A DNA stretch of 64,000 nucleotides from Actinomycetota bacterium (GTDB lineage: Bacteria; Actinomycetota; Acidimicrobiia; Acidimicrobiales; JAJPHE01): assembly GCA_021325435.1 (NCBI GenBank), contig JAJPHE010000112.1, positions 1 to 64,000 of the forward strand, written 5' to 3'. The notes under the pieces were generated by a model that worked only from the letters and a program-made list of their open reading frames with translations, had not been told where the DNA came from and made no database searches. The translations under genes and the position numbers were made by a program. How positions within the stretch are numbered: the stretch's first letter is position 1; each line of letters starts with the position of its first letter. Below, piece after piece: positions 9,246 to 16,919 of the stretch.

Positions 9246-10888
9246 CGCTCCTCGGGGGCCGTGTCAGGGGTGTGGAGGAGACCGTAGACGATCGAGTCCA
9301 CCAGGGCGGCCCACGACGCTTCGATGACGTTCTCGGACACGCCGATGGTCGACCACACGTCTTCGCCGTTGGTCGTGTCGAGCAGGACCCTCGTCACCGC
9401 GCCGGTGCCCTTCGTGGTGTCGAGCACCCGCACCCGATAGTCGGTGAGATGCACCCGGGTGAGCGCCGGATAACGATCCCCCACCGCCTGACGGAGAGCG
9501 GCGTCGAGGGCGTTGACCGGGCCGTTGCCCTCGGCGGTGGCGACGATGCGTTCGTCGCCCACCCAGACCTTGATGGTTGCCTCGGTGACGAGGTCGCCGT
9601 CCTGGCCCAGAACCCCGTCCGGGCTGGCCCGGTGCTCGCTGATCACCCGGAACGACTCCAGCCGGAAGAAGCCCTGCTTCCACCCCCCCGCCCGTCGCAT
9701 CAGCAGCTCCAGCGACCCGTCGGCCGCCTCGAAGTGGTAGCCACGGTGTTCAAGGTCCTTGAGGGTGTCCAGGACGTCTCCCAGGGCCGCCCCCTCGAGG
9801 TCGAGGCCGAGCTCCTCGGCCTTCATGATCAGCGTCGACCGGCCCGCCATCTCCGACACCACGAAACGGGTGCCGTTGCCGACCGAGTCGGGGGGGATGT
9901 GCTCGTAGGCGTCACGGGAACGGGCGATGGCGCTGGTGTGCAAACCCGCCTTGTGGGCGAAGGCGGAGGTCCCCACGTAGGGCTGCTGCGGGTGAGGGGT
10001 GATGTTGACCAGCTCGGCGATGTGGTGTGAGACGGGCATGAGCAGCTCGATGCGCTCACGCGGAATGGTCTTCACGCCCATCTTCAGCGACAGGTTGGGG
10101 ATGGCCGCCGACAAGTCGGCGTTGCCGGTGCGCTCGCCGTAGCCGTTGATGCACCCCTGAACCTGGGTGGCACCCATCCTCACGCCGGCCAGCGAGTTGG
10201 CGACGGCGCAACCACCGTCGTTGTGGAAGTGCACCCCGACCTGGCTGGAGAGCCGGGGCACCACGTCGGCGAGGATCGCCTCGACCTCGTGGGGCAGGGT
10301 GCCGCCGTTGGTGTCGCACAGCACGACGGCGGCGGCGCCTGATTCCTCGGCGGCGCGGATGACCGACCTAGAGAAGTCCGGATTGCGCTTGAAGCCGTCG
10401 AAGAAGTGCTCGGCGTCGAAGAAGACCTTGAGTCCGTGGCCGGTCAGGTACTCGACCGACTCGGCGACCATCCGGATCCCCTCGTCGAGGGTGGCGCGCA
10501 GGGCGTCGGTGACGTGGTAGTCCCAGGCCTTCCCCACGATGCACACCGCCTCGGTGCCCGCCTCGACGAGGTGTCGCAGGGTCTCGTCGGAGGCGGCCTT
10601 GGCGCCGGCCCGGCGGGTCGATCCGAAGGCCACCAGAGTCGCCGTGCTCAGCTGGAGCTCGGCCGGCGCCCGTCGGAAGAACTCGGCGTCTTTGGGGTTG
10701 GCCCCGGGCCAACCCCCCTCGATGTAGGCGACGCCGAGGCGGTCGAGCTGCTCGGCCACCCGCAGCTTGTCGTCGACGGTAAGCGAGATGCCTTCCTGCT
10801 GGCTGCCGTCGCGCAAGGTGGTGTCGTAGACATCGATCGACTCGGGCAAGTCGAGCTCTAGGTGGGCGTGCTGATGCTTACCGGACAT
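9242..10888 (-). CDS. cimA: (R)-citramalate synthase
   Basis: A DRE-TIM metallolyase of 548 residues that condenses pyruvate and acetyl-CoA to citramalate, the first step of the threonine-independent isoleucine route. It has the DTTLRDGSQQEG motif at residues 22-33, the segment VHFHNDGGCAVANSLAG, and a C-terminal LeuA-like allosteric dimer domain. The spacing SQQEGISL and YIEGGWPGANPKD fit CimA rather than LeuA; a separate leuA lies at 27-28.6 kb. It overlaps ilvE by 11 bp and the next gene by 4 bp. No threonine deaminase is seen in the window. The leuC/leuD isomerase and LeuB dehydrogenase encoded nearby are known to serve the citramalate route in other organisms. Confidence 0.9.
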   Translation of the reverse strand: MSGKHQHAHLELDLPESIDVYDTTLRDGSQQEGISLTVDDKLRVAEQLDRLGVAYIEGGWPGANPKDAEFFRRAPAELQLSTATLVAFGSTRRAGAKAASDETLRHLVEAGTEAVCIVGKAWDYHVTDALRATLDEGIRMVAESVEYLTGHGLKVFFDAEHFFDGFKRNPDFSRSVIRAAEESGAAAVVLCDTNGGTLPHEVEAILADVVPRLSSQVGVHFHNDGGCAVANSLAGVRMGATQVQGCINGYGERTGNADLSAAIPNLSLKMGVKTIPRERIELLMPVSHHIAELVNITPHPQQPYVGTSAFAHKAGLHTSAIARSRDAYEHIPPDSVGNGTRFVVSEMAGRSTLIMKAEELGLDLEGAALGDVLDTLKDLEHRGYHFEAADGSLELLMRRAGGWKQGFFRLESFRVISEHRASPDGVLGQDGDLVTEATIKVWVGDERIVATAEGNGPVNALDAALRQAVGDRYPALTRVHLTDYRVRVLDTTKGTGAVTRVLLDTTNGEDVWSTIGVSENVIEASWAALVDSIVYGLLHTPDTAPEER

Positions 10889-11801
10889 GTTCGAGCCATT
10901 CCTTGTACCGGTCGACCTCGCCCTTCACCGTGGCGAAGAAGACCTCCTGAATCTTGCGGGTGATGGGCCCCGGTTCGCCGCTGCCAACCGGACGGTCGTC
11001 CACCGAGCGGATGGGAACGACCTCGGCGGCGGTGCCCGACAGGAACGCCTCGTCGGCCACGTACAGATCCGAGCGCAGGATGTTGGCCTCGACCACCTCG
11101 TATCCGAGGTCGCGGGCGATGGTCACGACCGACGCCTGGGTGATGCCCTCGAGGGCGCCGGCGCTAGTCGGCGGCATGATGATGCGACCGTCGCGCACGA
11201 TGAAGATGTTCTCGCCGGTGCACTCGCTCACATAGCCCTGCGGAGAAAGGAGGATGGCCTCGTCGTAGCCGGCCTTCAGGGCCTCGACCTTCGCCAGGGA
11301 CGAGTTGATGTACATGCCGGTGCCCTTGGCCGCCGGGGGCAGGATGTTGGGGTCATGTCGTCGCCAGGAGCTGATCTTCATCCGCACCCCGTGGGCCAGG
11401 CCCTCGTCCCCGAGGTAGGTGCCCCAGGGCCACACGGCGATGGAGACCTGAACCGGGCAGGGCAGCGGGTTGAGTCCCATCTCGCCGTAGCCGAGGTAGA
11501 CGATCGGCCGGATGTAGCAGGCGTCGAGCCCGCTCGACCTCACCGTCTCCTTGGTCGCTTCGACCATCACATCGGGCGTGTAGGGGATGTCGAGCATCAG
11601 GATCTTCGCCGAGTTGAACAGCCGGCGGATGTGGTCGGTGAGGCGGAAGACGGCCGGGCCCTGGGAGGTGGCGTAGGCCCGGATCCCCTCGAACACCCCC
11701 AACCCGTAGTGCAGCGAGTGGGTGAGGATATGGACCTTGGCGTCGTCCCAGTCGACGAGCCGCCCGTCCATCCAGACTTTCTCGACCTTGGTGATCGGCA
11801 T
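10878..11801 (-). CDS. ilvE: branched-chain amino acid aminotransferase
   Basis: PLP class IV aminotransferase of 307 residues that makes or breaks Val, Ile and Leu. Marks are VHILTHSLHYGLGVFEGIRAY near residue 24, the catalytic Lys in PPAAKGTGMYINS, and SECTGENIFIVRDG. It starts one base after the leuB stop and overlaps cimA by 11 bp, so leuB-ilvE-cimA and the following gene form one operon. An AAGGG run near the leuB stop can act as its Shine-Dalgarno site. Regulation is through the leader and attenuator upstream of leuB. Confidence 0.93.
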   Translation of the reverse strand: MPITKVEKVWMDGRLVDWDDAKVHILTHSLHYGLGVFEGIRAYATSQGPAVFRLTDHIRRLFNSAKILMLDIPYTPDVMVEATKETVRSSGLDACYIRPIVYLGYGEMGLNPLPCPVQVSIAVWPWGTYLGDEGLAHGVRMKISSWRRHDPNILPPAAKGTGMYINSSLAKVEALKAGYDEAILLSPQGYVSECTGENIFIVRDGRIIMPPTSAGALEGITQASVVTIARDLGYEVVEANILRSDLYVADEAFLSGTAAEVVPIRSVDDRPVGSGEPGPITRKIQEVFFATVKGEVDRYKEWLEHVR

Positions 11802-11802
11802 C

Positions 11803-12813
11803 TCAGACCCTTTCTGCGACGAGGTCGCCGACTTCGGAGGTTGACGCCCCGCCGGTGCCGGCCCGGGCGCACTCCAGCACTGCCTTGGTGATGCGGGCGG
11901 CGGCGTCGGCCTCGCCCAGGTGGTCCAGCATCATGGCCGCCGACCGGATAGCCGCCAGCGGATTGGCCCGCCCTGTGCCCACGATGTCGTGAGCGGCGCC
12001 GTGCACCGGCTCGAAGAGTGAGGGTCCGGTGCGAGCGGGGTTCAGGTTGGCCGAGGCGGCCAGGCCGATACCGCCGGACACCGCCCCGGCCAGGTCGGTG
12101 AGGATGTCGCCGAAGAGGTTGTCGGTGACGATCACGTCGTAGCGGCCCGGCGCCTCGACCAGGTAGATGCAGGCGGCGTCCACGTGGTTGTAGGCGGTCT
12201 CCACCTCGCCGAAATCCGCTCCGACCTCATCGAAGGCCCGCTGCCAGAGATCCCCCGCGAAGGTGAGGACGTTGGTCTTGTGGACGAGGGTCAGGTGGTG
12301 GCGGGGGCGTGACCGGGCCAGCTCGAAGGCGAACCGCACGCAGCGCTCGACGCCGTGGCGGGTGTTGACCGAGCCCTGGGTGGCGACCTCGTGGGGGGTG
12401 CCCCGACGGAGGAAGCCGCCCTCCCCGGCGTAGGTGCCCTCGGTGTTCTCGCGCACGACGGCGAGGTCGATGTCACCTCCGGGGCCGGTGCCGTTGAACG
12501 GCCGGAGGTTGATGTACAGGTCGAGCTCGAAGCGCAGCCGGAGGAGCAAGCCCCGCTCCAGCAGCCCAGGGGGCACTGCCGTGCTGCCGACCGGGGGGCC
12601 CACCGCCCCCAGGAGCACGGCGTCGAGGGCCCGCAGCTCGTCGAGGACGGCGTCGGGCAGGACATCGCCGGTGCGCAGGTAGCGATCGGCACCGAGGTCG
12701 TAGTGGCCGAGATCGAGCTGGACGCCCGCGGCGGCCACGACCTTCAACGCCTCAGCGACGACCTCGGGCCCGATGCCGTCGCCCCCGATGACGCCGACCC
12801 TGTGGGTGCTCAC
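11803..12813 (-). CDS. leuB: 3-isopropylmalate dehydrogenase
   Basis: NAD-dependent beta-decarboxylating dehydrogenase of 336 residues. It carries out the third committed step of leucine synthesis, and beta-methylmalate oxidation in the citramalate route. Marks are [13 protein letters not shown] at the N-terminus, [28 protein letters not shown], and the metal/NAD segment [16 protein letters not shown] followed by [15 protein letters not shown] 12813 ([11 protein letters not shown]) is chosen because it fits the family start and has GGAGAGG just upstream. The longer frame to 12912 would run through the attenuator. First gene of leuB-ilvE-cimA. Confidence 0.95.
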   Translation of the reverse strand: MSTHRVGVIGGDGIGPEVVAEALKVVAAAGVQLDLGHYDLGADRYLRTGDVLPDAVLDELRALDAVLLGAVGPPVGSTAVPPGLLERGLLLRLRFELDLYINLRPFNGTGPGGDIDLAVVRENTEGTYAGEGGFLRRGTPHEVATQGSVNTRHGVERCVRFAFELARSRPRHHLTLVHKTNVLTFAGDLWQRAFDEVGADFGEVETAYNHVDAACIYLVEAPGRYDVIVTDNLFGDILTDLAGAVSGGIGLAASANLNPARTGPSLFEPVHGAAHDIVGTGRANPLAAIRSAAMMLDHLGEADAAARITKAVLECARAGTGGASTSEVGDLVAERV

Positions 12814-12899
12814 TGCCTCTCCTGTTCGCTCCTGAATTCTGGCTGCTGCCCGAGCGGCTGCTCGGCCGCCCGCACGGCGCCCATCCGTGCCGGCAAATG

Positions 12900-12924
12900 A
12901 AAAGCCGCCCACTACGTGGACGGC
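12900..12924 (-). terminator. attenuator terminator of the leuB-ilvE-cimA operon
   Basis: On the minus strand GCCGTCCAC and GTGGGCGGC (12924-12916 and 12912-12904) form a 9-bp stem with one G-U pair and a 3-nt loop, followed by TTTTCATTT. A preceding hairpin lies at 12955-12930 (arms GCGCAC and GTGCGC, plus CCGG pairs) and begins inside the stop codon of the leader ORF. The arrangement leader ORF, first hairpin, terminator, gene is that of ribosome-stalling attenuation. The alternative antiterminator fold was not computed. Confidence 0.8.
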
Positions 12925-12954
12925 CGAGGGCGCACACCGGGTCTCCGGCGTGCG

Positions 12955-12990
12955 CTACACGATGACGATTACCTGGTGCGGGGCTGACAC
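12955..12990 (-). CDS. leader peptide VSAPHQVIVIV of the leuB-ilvE-cimA operon
   Basis: A 12-codon ORF (GTG to TAG) encoding 11 residues whose last five codons are GTA ATC GTC ATC GTG (Val-Ile-Val-Ile-Val). Ribosome stalling when charged Val-tRNA or Ile-tRNA is scarce would expose the alternative fold and let transcription pass the terminator at 12924-12900. The absence of Leu codons suggests that the operon senses isoleucine and valine, fitting its ilvE and cimA content. The start lies 9 nt after the -10 box, so the message is probably leaderless. Length and layout equal the leuA and ilvB leaders. Confidence 0.8.
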   Translation of the reverse strand: MSAPHQVIVIV

Positions 12991-12999
12991 GACCCCTCC

Positions 13000-13028
13000 A
13001 GTGTCGCCTGCGGCGAGTTCGCAGTCAA
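13000..13028 (-). promoter_or_regulatory. sigma70-type promoter for the leuB leader
   Basis: Minus strand TTGACT (13028-13023), 17-nt spacer, GACACT (13005-13000). Transcription would begin at or next to the GTG of the leader at 12990. The promoter lies back to back with the greA start region. Confidence 0.65.
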
Positions 13029-13072
13029 CCCGCCCCGATCGGCGGCCGGGCGCCGGCGATAGCCTGGGATCC

Positions 13073-13546
13073 GTGAGCGAGACGCACCTGTCGCGGTCCA
13101 CCTACGAACGACTCCAGGCCGAGCTGGAGGACCTGACCACCCGGGGGAGGGTGGAGGTCGCCCAGCGGATCGAGGCCGCCCGGGCCCTGGGGGACCTGTC
13201 GGAGAACGGCGACTACCACGCGGCCAAGGACGACCAGGGGAAGATGGAGGCCCGGATCCGCCACATCCAGGCCCTGCTCAAGTCGGCCGTCCTGGTGGCG
13301 GACGACGCCGGTGACGGCGACCAGGTGGCAGCCGGGTCGGTCGTCTCCCTGCGCTACGAGGGGGACGAGGACATCGAGCGCTACCTCGTCGGCTCCATCG
13401 AGGAGCGCCACGACGAGGGCCTGGCGGTCATCTCCCCCGGGTCGCCCCTCGGCCAGGCCCTCATCGGTCGGGGGCCGGGCGACGTCGTCGAGTACCAGGC
13501 GCCGAGCGGCATCCTCAAGGTGGAGATCGTCGAGGTCGGCGGGTAG
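13073..13546 (+). CDS. greA: transcription elongation factor GreA
   Basis: A 157-residue GreA/GreB family protein, the usual length. It enters the RNA polymerase secondary channel and stimulates cleavage of backtracked RNA. The N-terminal coiled coil includes TYERLQAELEDLTTRGRVEVAQRIEAA cut by a turn at ALGDLSENGDYHAAK; the acidic tip D-x-x-E-N-x-D-Y is intact. The C-terminal FKBP-like domain includes SPGSPLGQALIGR and VVEYQAPSG. GTG 13073 gives VSETHLSRSTYERL, the family start. A longer frame from 12887 would run through the leuB leader on the other strand. TAGCCT at 13060-13065, 7 nt upstream, and no Shine-Dalgarno suggest a leaderless message. Confidence 0.95.
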   Translation: MSETHLSRSTYERLQAELEDLTTRGRVEVAQRIEAARALGDLSENGDYHAAKDDQGKMEARIRHIQALLKSAVLVADDAGDGDQVAAGSVVSLRYEGDEDIERYLVGSIEERHDEGLAVISPGSPLGQALIGRGPGDVVEYQAPSGILKVEIVEVGG

Positions 13547-13555
13547 CAGGCAGGG

Positions 13556-14233
13556 TCAGGCGGTCGGCGCCGGGCCGGCCCGGCCCAGGGCCAGCTCCAC
13601 CCGGCGGGCGGCGGCCACCACCGCCCCGGCGTAACGCCGGCCCGGCGCCCGGGTGGTGCGCTCGATCGGCCCTGACACAGACACGGCCGCCACCACCGGG
13701 CCATCGGGGCCGCCCCGCACCGGGGCCGACACCGAGGCCACGCCCTTCTCGCGCTCCTCGACGCTCTGGGCCCACCCCCGCCGGCGCACCCCCTCCACGT
13801 CACGCAGCACCGCCCCCGCCGAGCCCCGGTCGATTGGAAGGGAGGCGCCGACCGCCACGATCGTTCGCAGGCTGTGGGGGGACTCAAGCGAGACCAGGCA
13901 GACCCGGCGGTCGCCGGCTCGGACATATAGCTGGACGCTCTCGCCGGTGGCGTCGCGCAGTTCCTCTAGGGCGGGGCGGGCAGCTTCGGCGAGCGGCGGT
14001 CCCGCCAGGGCGGCCGACCCGAGACGGGCCAGGGTCCGCCCCAGGCCGAAGCGACCGTCTCCGGCCCGAGCGACCAACCCGTGGGACTCGAGGGCGAGAA
14101 GGAGGCGGTGGGCGGTGGCCCGGGGCATCCCGGTGGCCTCCACCGCCTCGCTCAGGCTCAGTGGTCCCGGCTCCAGGCACCCGAGGAGCGCCACCGCCTT
14201 GTCCAGGACGCCGACCCCGCTTACACTGTCCAT
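13556..14233 (-). CDS. IclR-family regulator, NdgR/LtbR-like
   Basis: A 225-residue IclR-type repressor or activator. The N-terminal winged helix-turn-helix is LSLSEAVEATGMPRATAHRLLLALESHG (about residues 25-52, written here as two joined motifs LSLSEAV and ATAHRLLLAL), followed by an effector domain with PVRGGPDGPVVAAVSVSGP. It is divergent from leuC across about 67 bp. In Streptomyces and Corynebacterium the IclR protein in this position (NdgR or LtbR) controls leuCD. Function here is inferred from that synteny. The ATG is at 14233, within the probable operator region, so autoregulation is likely. It converges with greA only 9 bp away. Confidence 0.85.
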   Translation of the reverse strand: MDSVSGVGVLDKAVALLGCLEPGPLSLSEAVEATGMPRATAHRLLLALESHGLVARAGDGRFGLGRTLARLGSAALAGPPLAEAARPALEELRDATGESVQLYVRAGDRRVCLVSLESPHSLRTIVAVGASLPIDRGSAGAVLRDVEGVRRRGWAQSVEEREKGVASVSAPVRGGPDGPVVAAVSVSGPIERTTRAPGRRYAGAVVAAARRVELALGRAGPAPTA

Positions 14234-14238
14234 AACGC

Positions 14239-14263
14239 GAGATCACTGTCTCATATAGTGAGA
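14239..14263. promoter_or_regulatory. probable operator between the IclR regulator and leuC
   Basis: TCTCA (14249-14253), a 5-nt spacer TATAG and TGAGA (14259-14263) form a perfect inverted repeat. GAGA at 14239-14242 forms a second, overlapping repeat with TCTC at 14249-14252. The three half-sites lie just above the regulator ATG (14233) and 38 bp before the leuC ATG, where a repressor would block both genes. Confidence 0.6.
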
Positions 14264-14300
14264 TGGAGTTCAAGCCCGGCGGCTACCGACGGAGGCTGTG

Positions 14301-15707
14301 ATGGCGACCCCCCGCACGTTGAGTGAGAAGGTCTGGGAGCGGCACGTGGTCCGCTCCGCCGACGGCGAGCCCGACCTGCTCTACATCGACCTGCACCTGG
14401 TGCACGAGGTCACCTCCCCCCAGGCGTTCGACGGCCTGCGGCTGGCGGGCCGCCCCGTGCGCCGGCCCGACCTGACCGTCGCCACCGCCGACCACAACGT
14501 GCCGACCGTCGACATCGACCGCCCGGTCGCCGACCCGGTGTCCGCCCGCCAGCTCGAGGTGTTGGCGGCCAACTGCGCCGAGTTCGGCGTCACTCTCTAC
14601 CCGATGGGCCACGCCCGCCAGGGCATCGTGCACGTGATCGGCCCCGAGCTCGGCTTGACCCAGCCGGGAATGACGATCGTCTGCGGCGACAGCCACACCT
14701 CCACCCATGGGGCCTTTGGCGCCCTGGCCTTCGGCATCGGCACCAGCGAGGTGGAACACGTGCTGGCCACCCAGACCCTGCCCCAGAGCCGTCCCGGCAC
14801 CATGGCGGTGACGGTGGAAGGGGAGCTGCCGGCAGGCGTCACCGCCAAGGACGTGATCCTCGCCATCATCGGCCGCATCGGCACGGGCGGCGGCATCGGG
14901 CAGGTGATCGAGTACCGGGGATCGGCCATCCGCTCCCTGTCGATGGAGGGCCGGATGACGGTGTGCAACATGAGCATCGAAGCCGGCGCCCGGGCCGGCA
15001 TGATCGCGGCGGACGACACCACGTTCGCCTACCTCGAGGGCCGGCCCCACGCCCCCAAGGGCAAGGCGTGGGAGCAGGCCCTCGACGACTGGAGGTCGCT
15101 GGCCACCGACGCCGGCGCCCGCTTCGACCGCACCGTCGAGCTCGACGCCACCAAGCTGGTGCCCCACGTGTCGTGGGGGACGAACCCGGCCCAGGTACAG
15201 CCGATCGACGGGGCGGTGCCCGACCCGGACTCTCTCTCCGACCCCTCCCAACGCGAGGCCGCGGCCCGAGCCCTGACCTACATGGGACTCACGCCCGGCA
15301 CGCCGATCCGCGACATCGCCGTCGACACGGTCTTCATCGGTTCGTGCACCAACTCTCGGATCGAGGACCTGCGGGCCGCCGCCGCCGTGGTCGAGGGCCG
15401 CCAGGTGCGCCCCGGCCTGCGGGCCCTCGTCGTCCCCGGGTCGCGCCAGGTGAAGGCCCAGGCCGAGGAAGAAGGGCTCGACCGGGTCTTCCGGGGGGCC
15501 GGTTTCGACTGGCGGGAGGCCGGATGCTCGATGTGCTTGGCCATGAACCCGGACAAGCTGTCTCCCGGTGAGCGGTGCGCTTCCACCTCGAACCGGAACT
15601 TCGAGGGACGCCAGGGTCGCGGGGGCCGCACCCATCTGGTCTCCCCGGCGGTGGCGGCCGCCACCGCCGTGGCGGGCCGGTTCGCCACGCCCGACGATCT
15701 CGACTGA
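14301..15707 (+). CDS. leuC: 3-isopropylmalate dehydratase, large subunit
   Basis: Aconitase-family subunit of 468 residues binding a [4Fe-4S] cluster; with LeuD it isomerises 2- and 3-isopropylmalate (and citramalate). Cluster Cys residues are in [13 protein letters not shown] and [30 protein letters not shown] and the C-terminal [12 protein letters not shown] are also present. ATG 14301 is preferred to GTG 14298 because GGAGG at 14291-14295 is then 5 nt away. It is followed after 12 bp by leuD with its own strong Shine-Dalgarno site, so leuCD is an operon. The divergent IclR gene and the operator at 14239-14263 suggest control by that regulator. No leader peptide is seen here, unlike for leuA, leuB and ilvB. 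Confidence 0.95.
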   Translation: MATPRTLSEKVWERHVVRSADGEPDLLYIDLHLVHEVTSPQAFDGLRLAGRPVRRPDLTVATADHNVPTVDIDRPVADPVSARQLEVLAANCAEFGVTLYPMGHARQGIVHVIGPELGLTQPGMTIVCGDSHTSTHGAFGALAFGIGTSEVEHVLATQTLPQSRPGTMAVTVEGELPAGVTAKDVILAIIGRIGTGGGIGQVIEYRGSAIRSLSMEGRMTVCNMSIEAGARAGMIAADDTTFAYLEGRPHAPKGKAWEQALDDWRSLATDAGARFDRTVELDATKLVPHVSWGTNPAQVQPIDGAVPDPDSLSDPSQREAAARALTYMGLTPGTPIRDIAVDTVFIGSCTNSRIEDLRAAAAVVEGRQVRPGLRALVVPGSRQVKAQAEEEGLDRVFRGAGFDWREAGCSMCLAMNPDKLSPGERCASTSNRNFEGRQGRGGRTHLVSPAVAAATAVAGRFATPDDLD

Positions 15708-15719
15708 CGAGGAGGAACG

Positions 15720-16316
15720 GTGGAGCCAGTGAAGGTGGTGTCGGGGCGGGCGGTGCCGCTCGACCGGTCCGACGTGGACACGGACCAGATCATCCCGAGC
15801 GACTGGCTGAAGCGGGTCGAGCGGACCGGCTTCGGTGCCGGCCTCTTCTCCGAGTGGCGCGACGAGCGCGACTTCGTGCTCAACCGTCCGGAGCACGCCG
15901 GGGCGACGATCCTCGTCGCCGGCCCCAACTTCGGCACCGGCTCGTCGCGCGAGCACGCGGTGTGGGCCCTGATGGACTACGGGTTCCAGGCGGTGATCTC
16001 GCCCCGGTTCGCCGACATCTTCCGCAACAACTGCACCAAGGCGGGGCTGGTGCCGGCGCAGGTGGCGCCCCAGGAGGGTCGCCGCCTTCTCGACGCGGTC
16101 ATCGCCGATCCTTCCCTCGAAGTGACGGTGGACGTCGAGCGGGGCCTGGTGTCGGTGCCGGCCGTAGGCATCGAGGCGACCTTCGAGCTCGACGAGTTCA
16201 CCCGCTACCGGCTGCTGAATGGCCTCGACGATGTCGGGCTCACCCTCCGCCACGAAGACCGGATCGCCTCCTACGAAGCGGCCCGGGCGGCCTGGCTGCC
16301 GTCAGCGTCCGGCTGA
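15720..16316 (+). CDS. leuD: 3-isopropylmalate dehydratase, small subunit
   Basis: A 198-residue swivel-domain partner of LeuC. It has the N-terminal LDRSDVDTDQIIPSDWLK, the conserved GPNFGTGSSREHAVWAL and NNCTKAGLVP. GTG 15720 follows GGAGGAA (15711-15717), an unusually strong ribosome site for this window. It converges on the Mce operon, leaving 9 bp between the stops, with no visible terminator. Confidence 0.95.
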   Translation: MEPVKVVSGRAVPLDRSDVDTDQIIPSDWLKRVERTGFGAGLFSEWRDERDFVLNRPEHAGATILVAGPNFGTGSSREHAVWALMDYGFQAVISPRFADIFRNNCTKAGLVPAQVAPQEGRRLLDAVIADPSLEVTVDVERGLVSVPAVGIEATFELDEFTRYRLLNGLDDVGLTLRHEDRIASYEAARAAWLPSASG

Positions 16317-16325
16317 GCCGCCCGC

Positions 16326-16919
16326 TCAGGGGGTGGTGGAGGGAGGGCTCACCGATACTGGGGCGGAGCCCAGGTCGGTGACGGCGGAGACCTTCCACTG
16401 GCCGTTGGCCTTGGTCAGGTCGACCACCAGGCGGAGCTCGTCGGCGGCCGGGCCCTTCGAGGCCGAGTTGGCGTAGGTCTGGTCGACCAGGCCGTAGAAG
16501 CTGGCCTGGTCGTTGCCGAAGCTCTGGAGGTACAGGTAGCGGATCTGGCCCCGGGTCGAGGCCTGCGCCGCCTGCAGTTGGGATCGGATCCGCGAGTTGA
16601 AGAACACCTTGGCTTGCTGGGCGAACTGGCCGGTCCCCATGGCGTCGATCTGGTTGAAGTCGCTGTCGACGGTCTTGGCGTCGAAGTTGGTGAGCAGGTT
16701 GAGGAACCGGTTGGCCACCGACTGGGCGGCCGTCTGGTCGCTGTTGCGACTCTGGAGCTCGGCCCAGGCGATGCCGAACCCGATGGTGCCGAGCATGCCG
16801 GCGGCGGCGATGACGGCCAGGATCCACAGCCGCCACCGATGCCAGAGCCCCGGTTCGTTCGTCGTGCTGGCGGGCGACGACGCCGGAGCCCCCACCACCC
16901 GCACCCCGTCGTCGGTCAT
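16326..16919 (-). CDS. Mce-associated membrane protein
   Basis: A 197-residue protein with a short cytoplasmic N-terminus, one membrane helix (about residues 31-50, LWILAVIAAAGMLGTIGFGI) and an extracytoplasmic domain. The domain resembles the Mas/NTF2-like proteins encoded at the end of actinobacterial mce operons (DQTAAQSVANRFLNLLTNFDAKTVD, then QFAQQAKVFFNSRI). The C-terminus is VSPPSTTP. ATG 16919 overlaps the mceF stop by four bases. In mycobacteria such proteins stabilise Mce complexes. The role here is inferred from position and fold. Confidence 0.75.
   Translation of the reverse strand: MTDDGVRVVGAPASSPASTTNEPGLWHRWRLWILAVIAAAGMLGTIGFGIAWAELQSRNSDQTAAQSVANRFLNLLTNFDAKTVDSDFNQIDAMGTGQFAQQAKVFFNSRIRSQLQAAQASTRGQIRYLYLQSFGNDQASFYGLVDQTYANSASKGPAADELRLVVDLTKANGQWKVSAVTDLGSAPVSVSPPSTTP

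Noticed and set aside
12814-12912. An upstream extension of leuB
   Set aside because: It would run through the attenuator terminator; GTG 12813 has a Shine-Dalgarno site and fits the family start.
14283-16253. A 656-codon minus-strand open frame antisense to leuCD
   Set aside because: leuC and leuD on the plus strand match their families end to end; the antisense frame is His/Gly/Val-rich as expected from GC-rich codon use.
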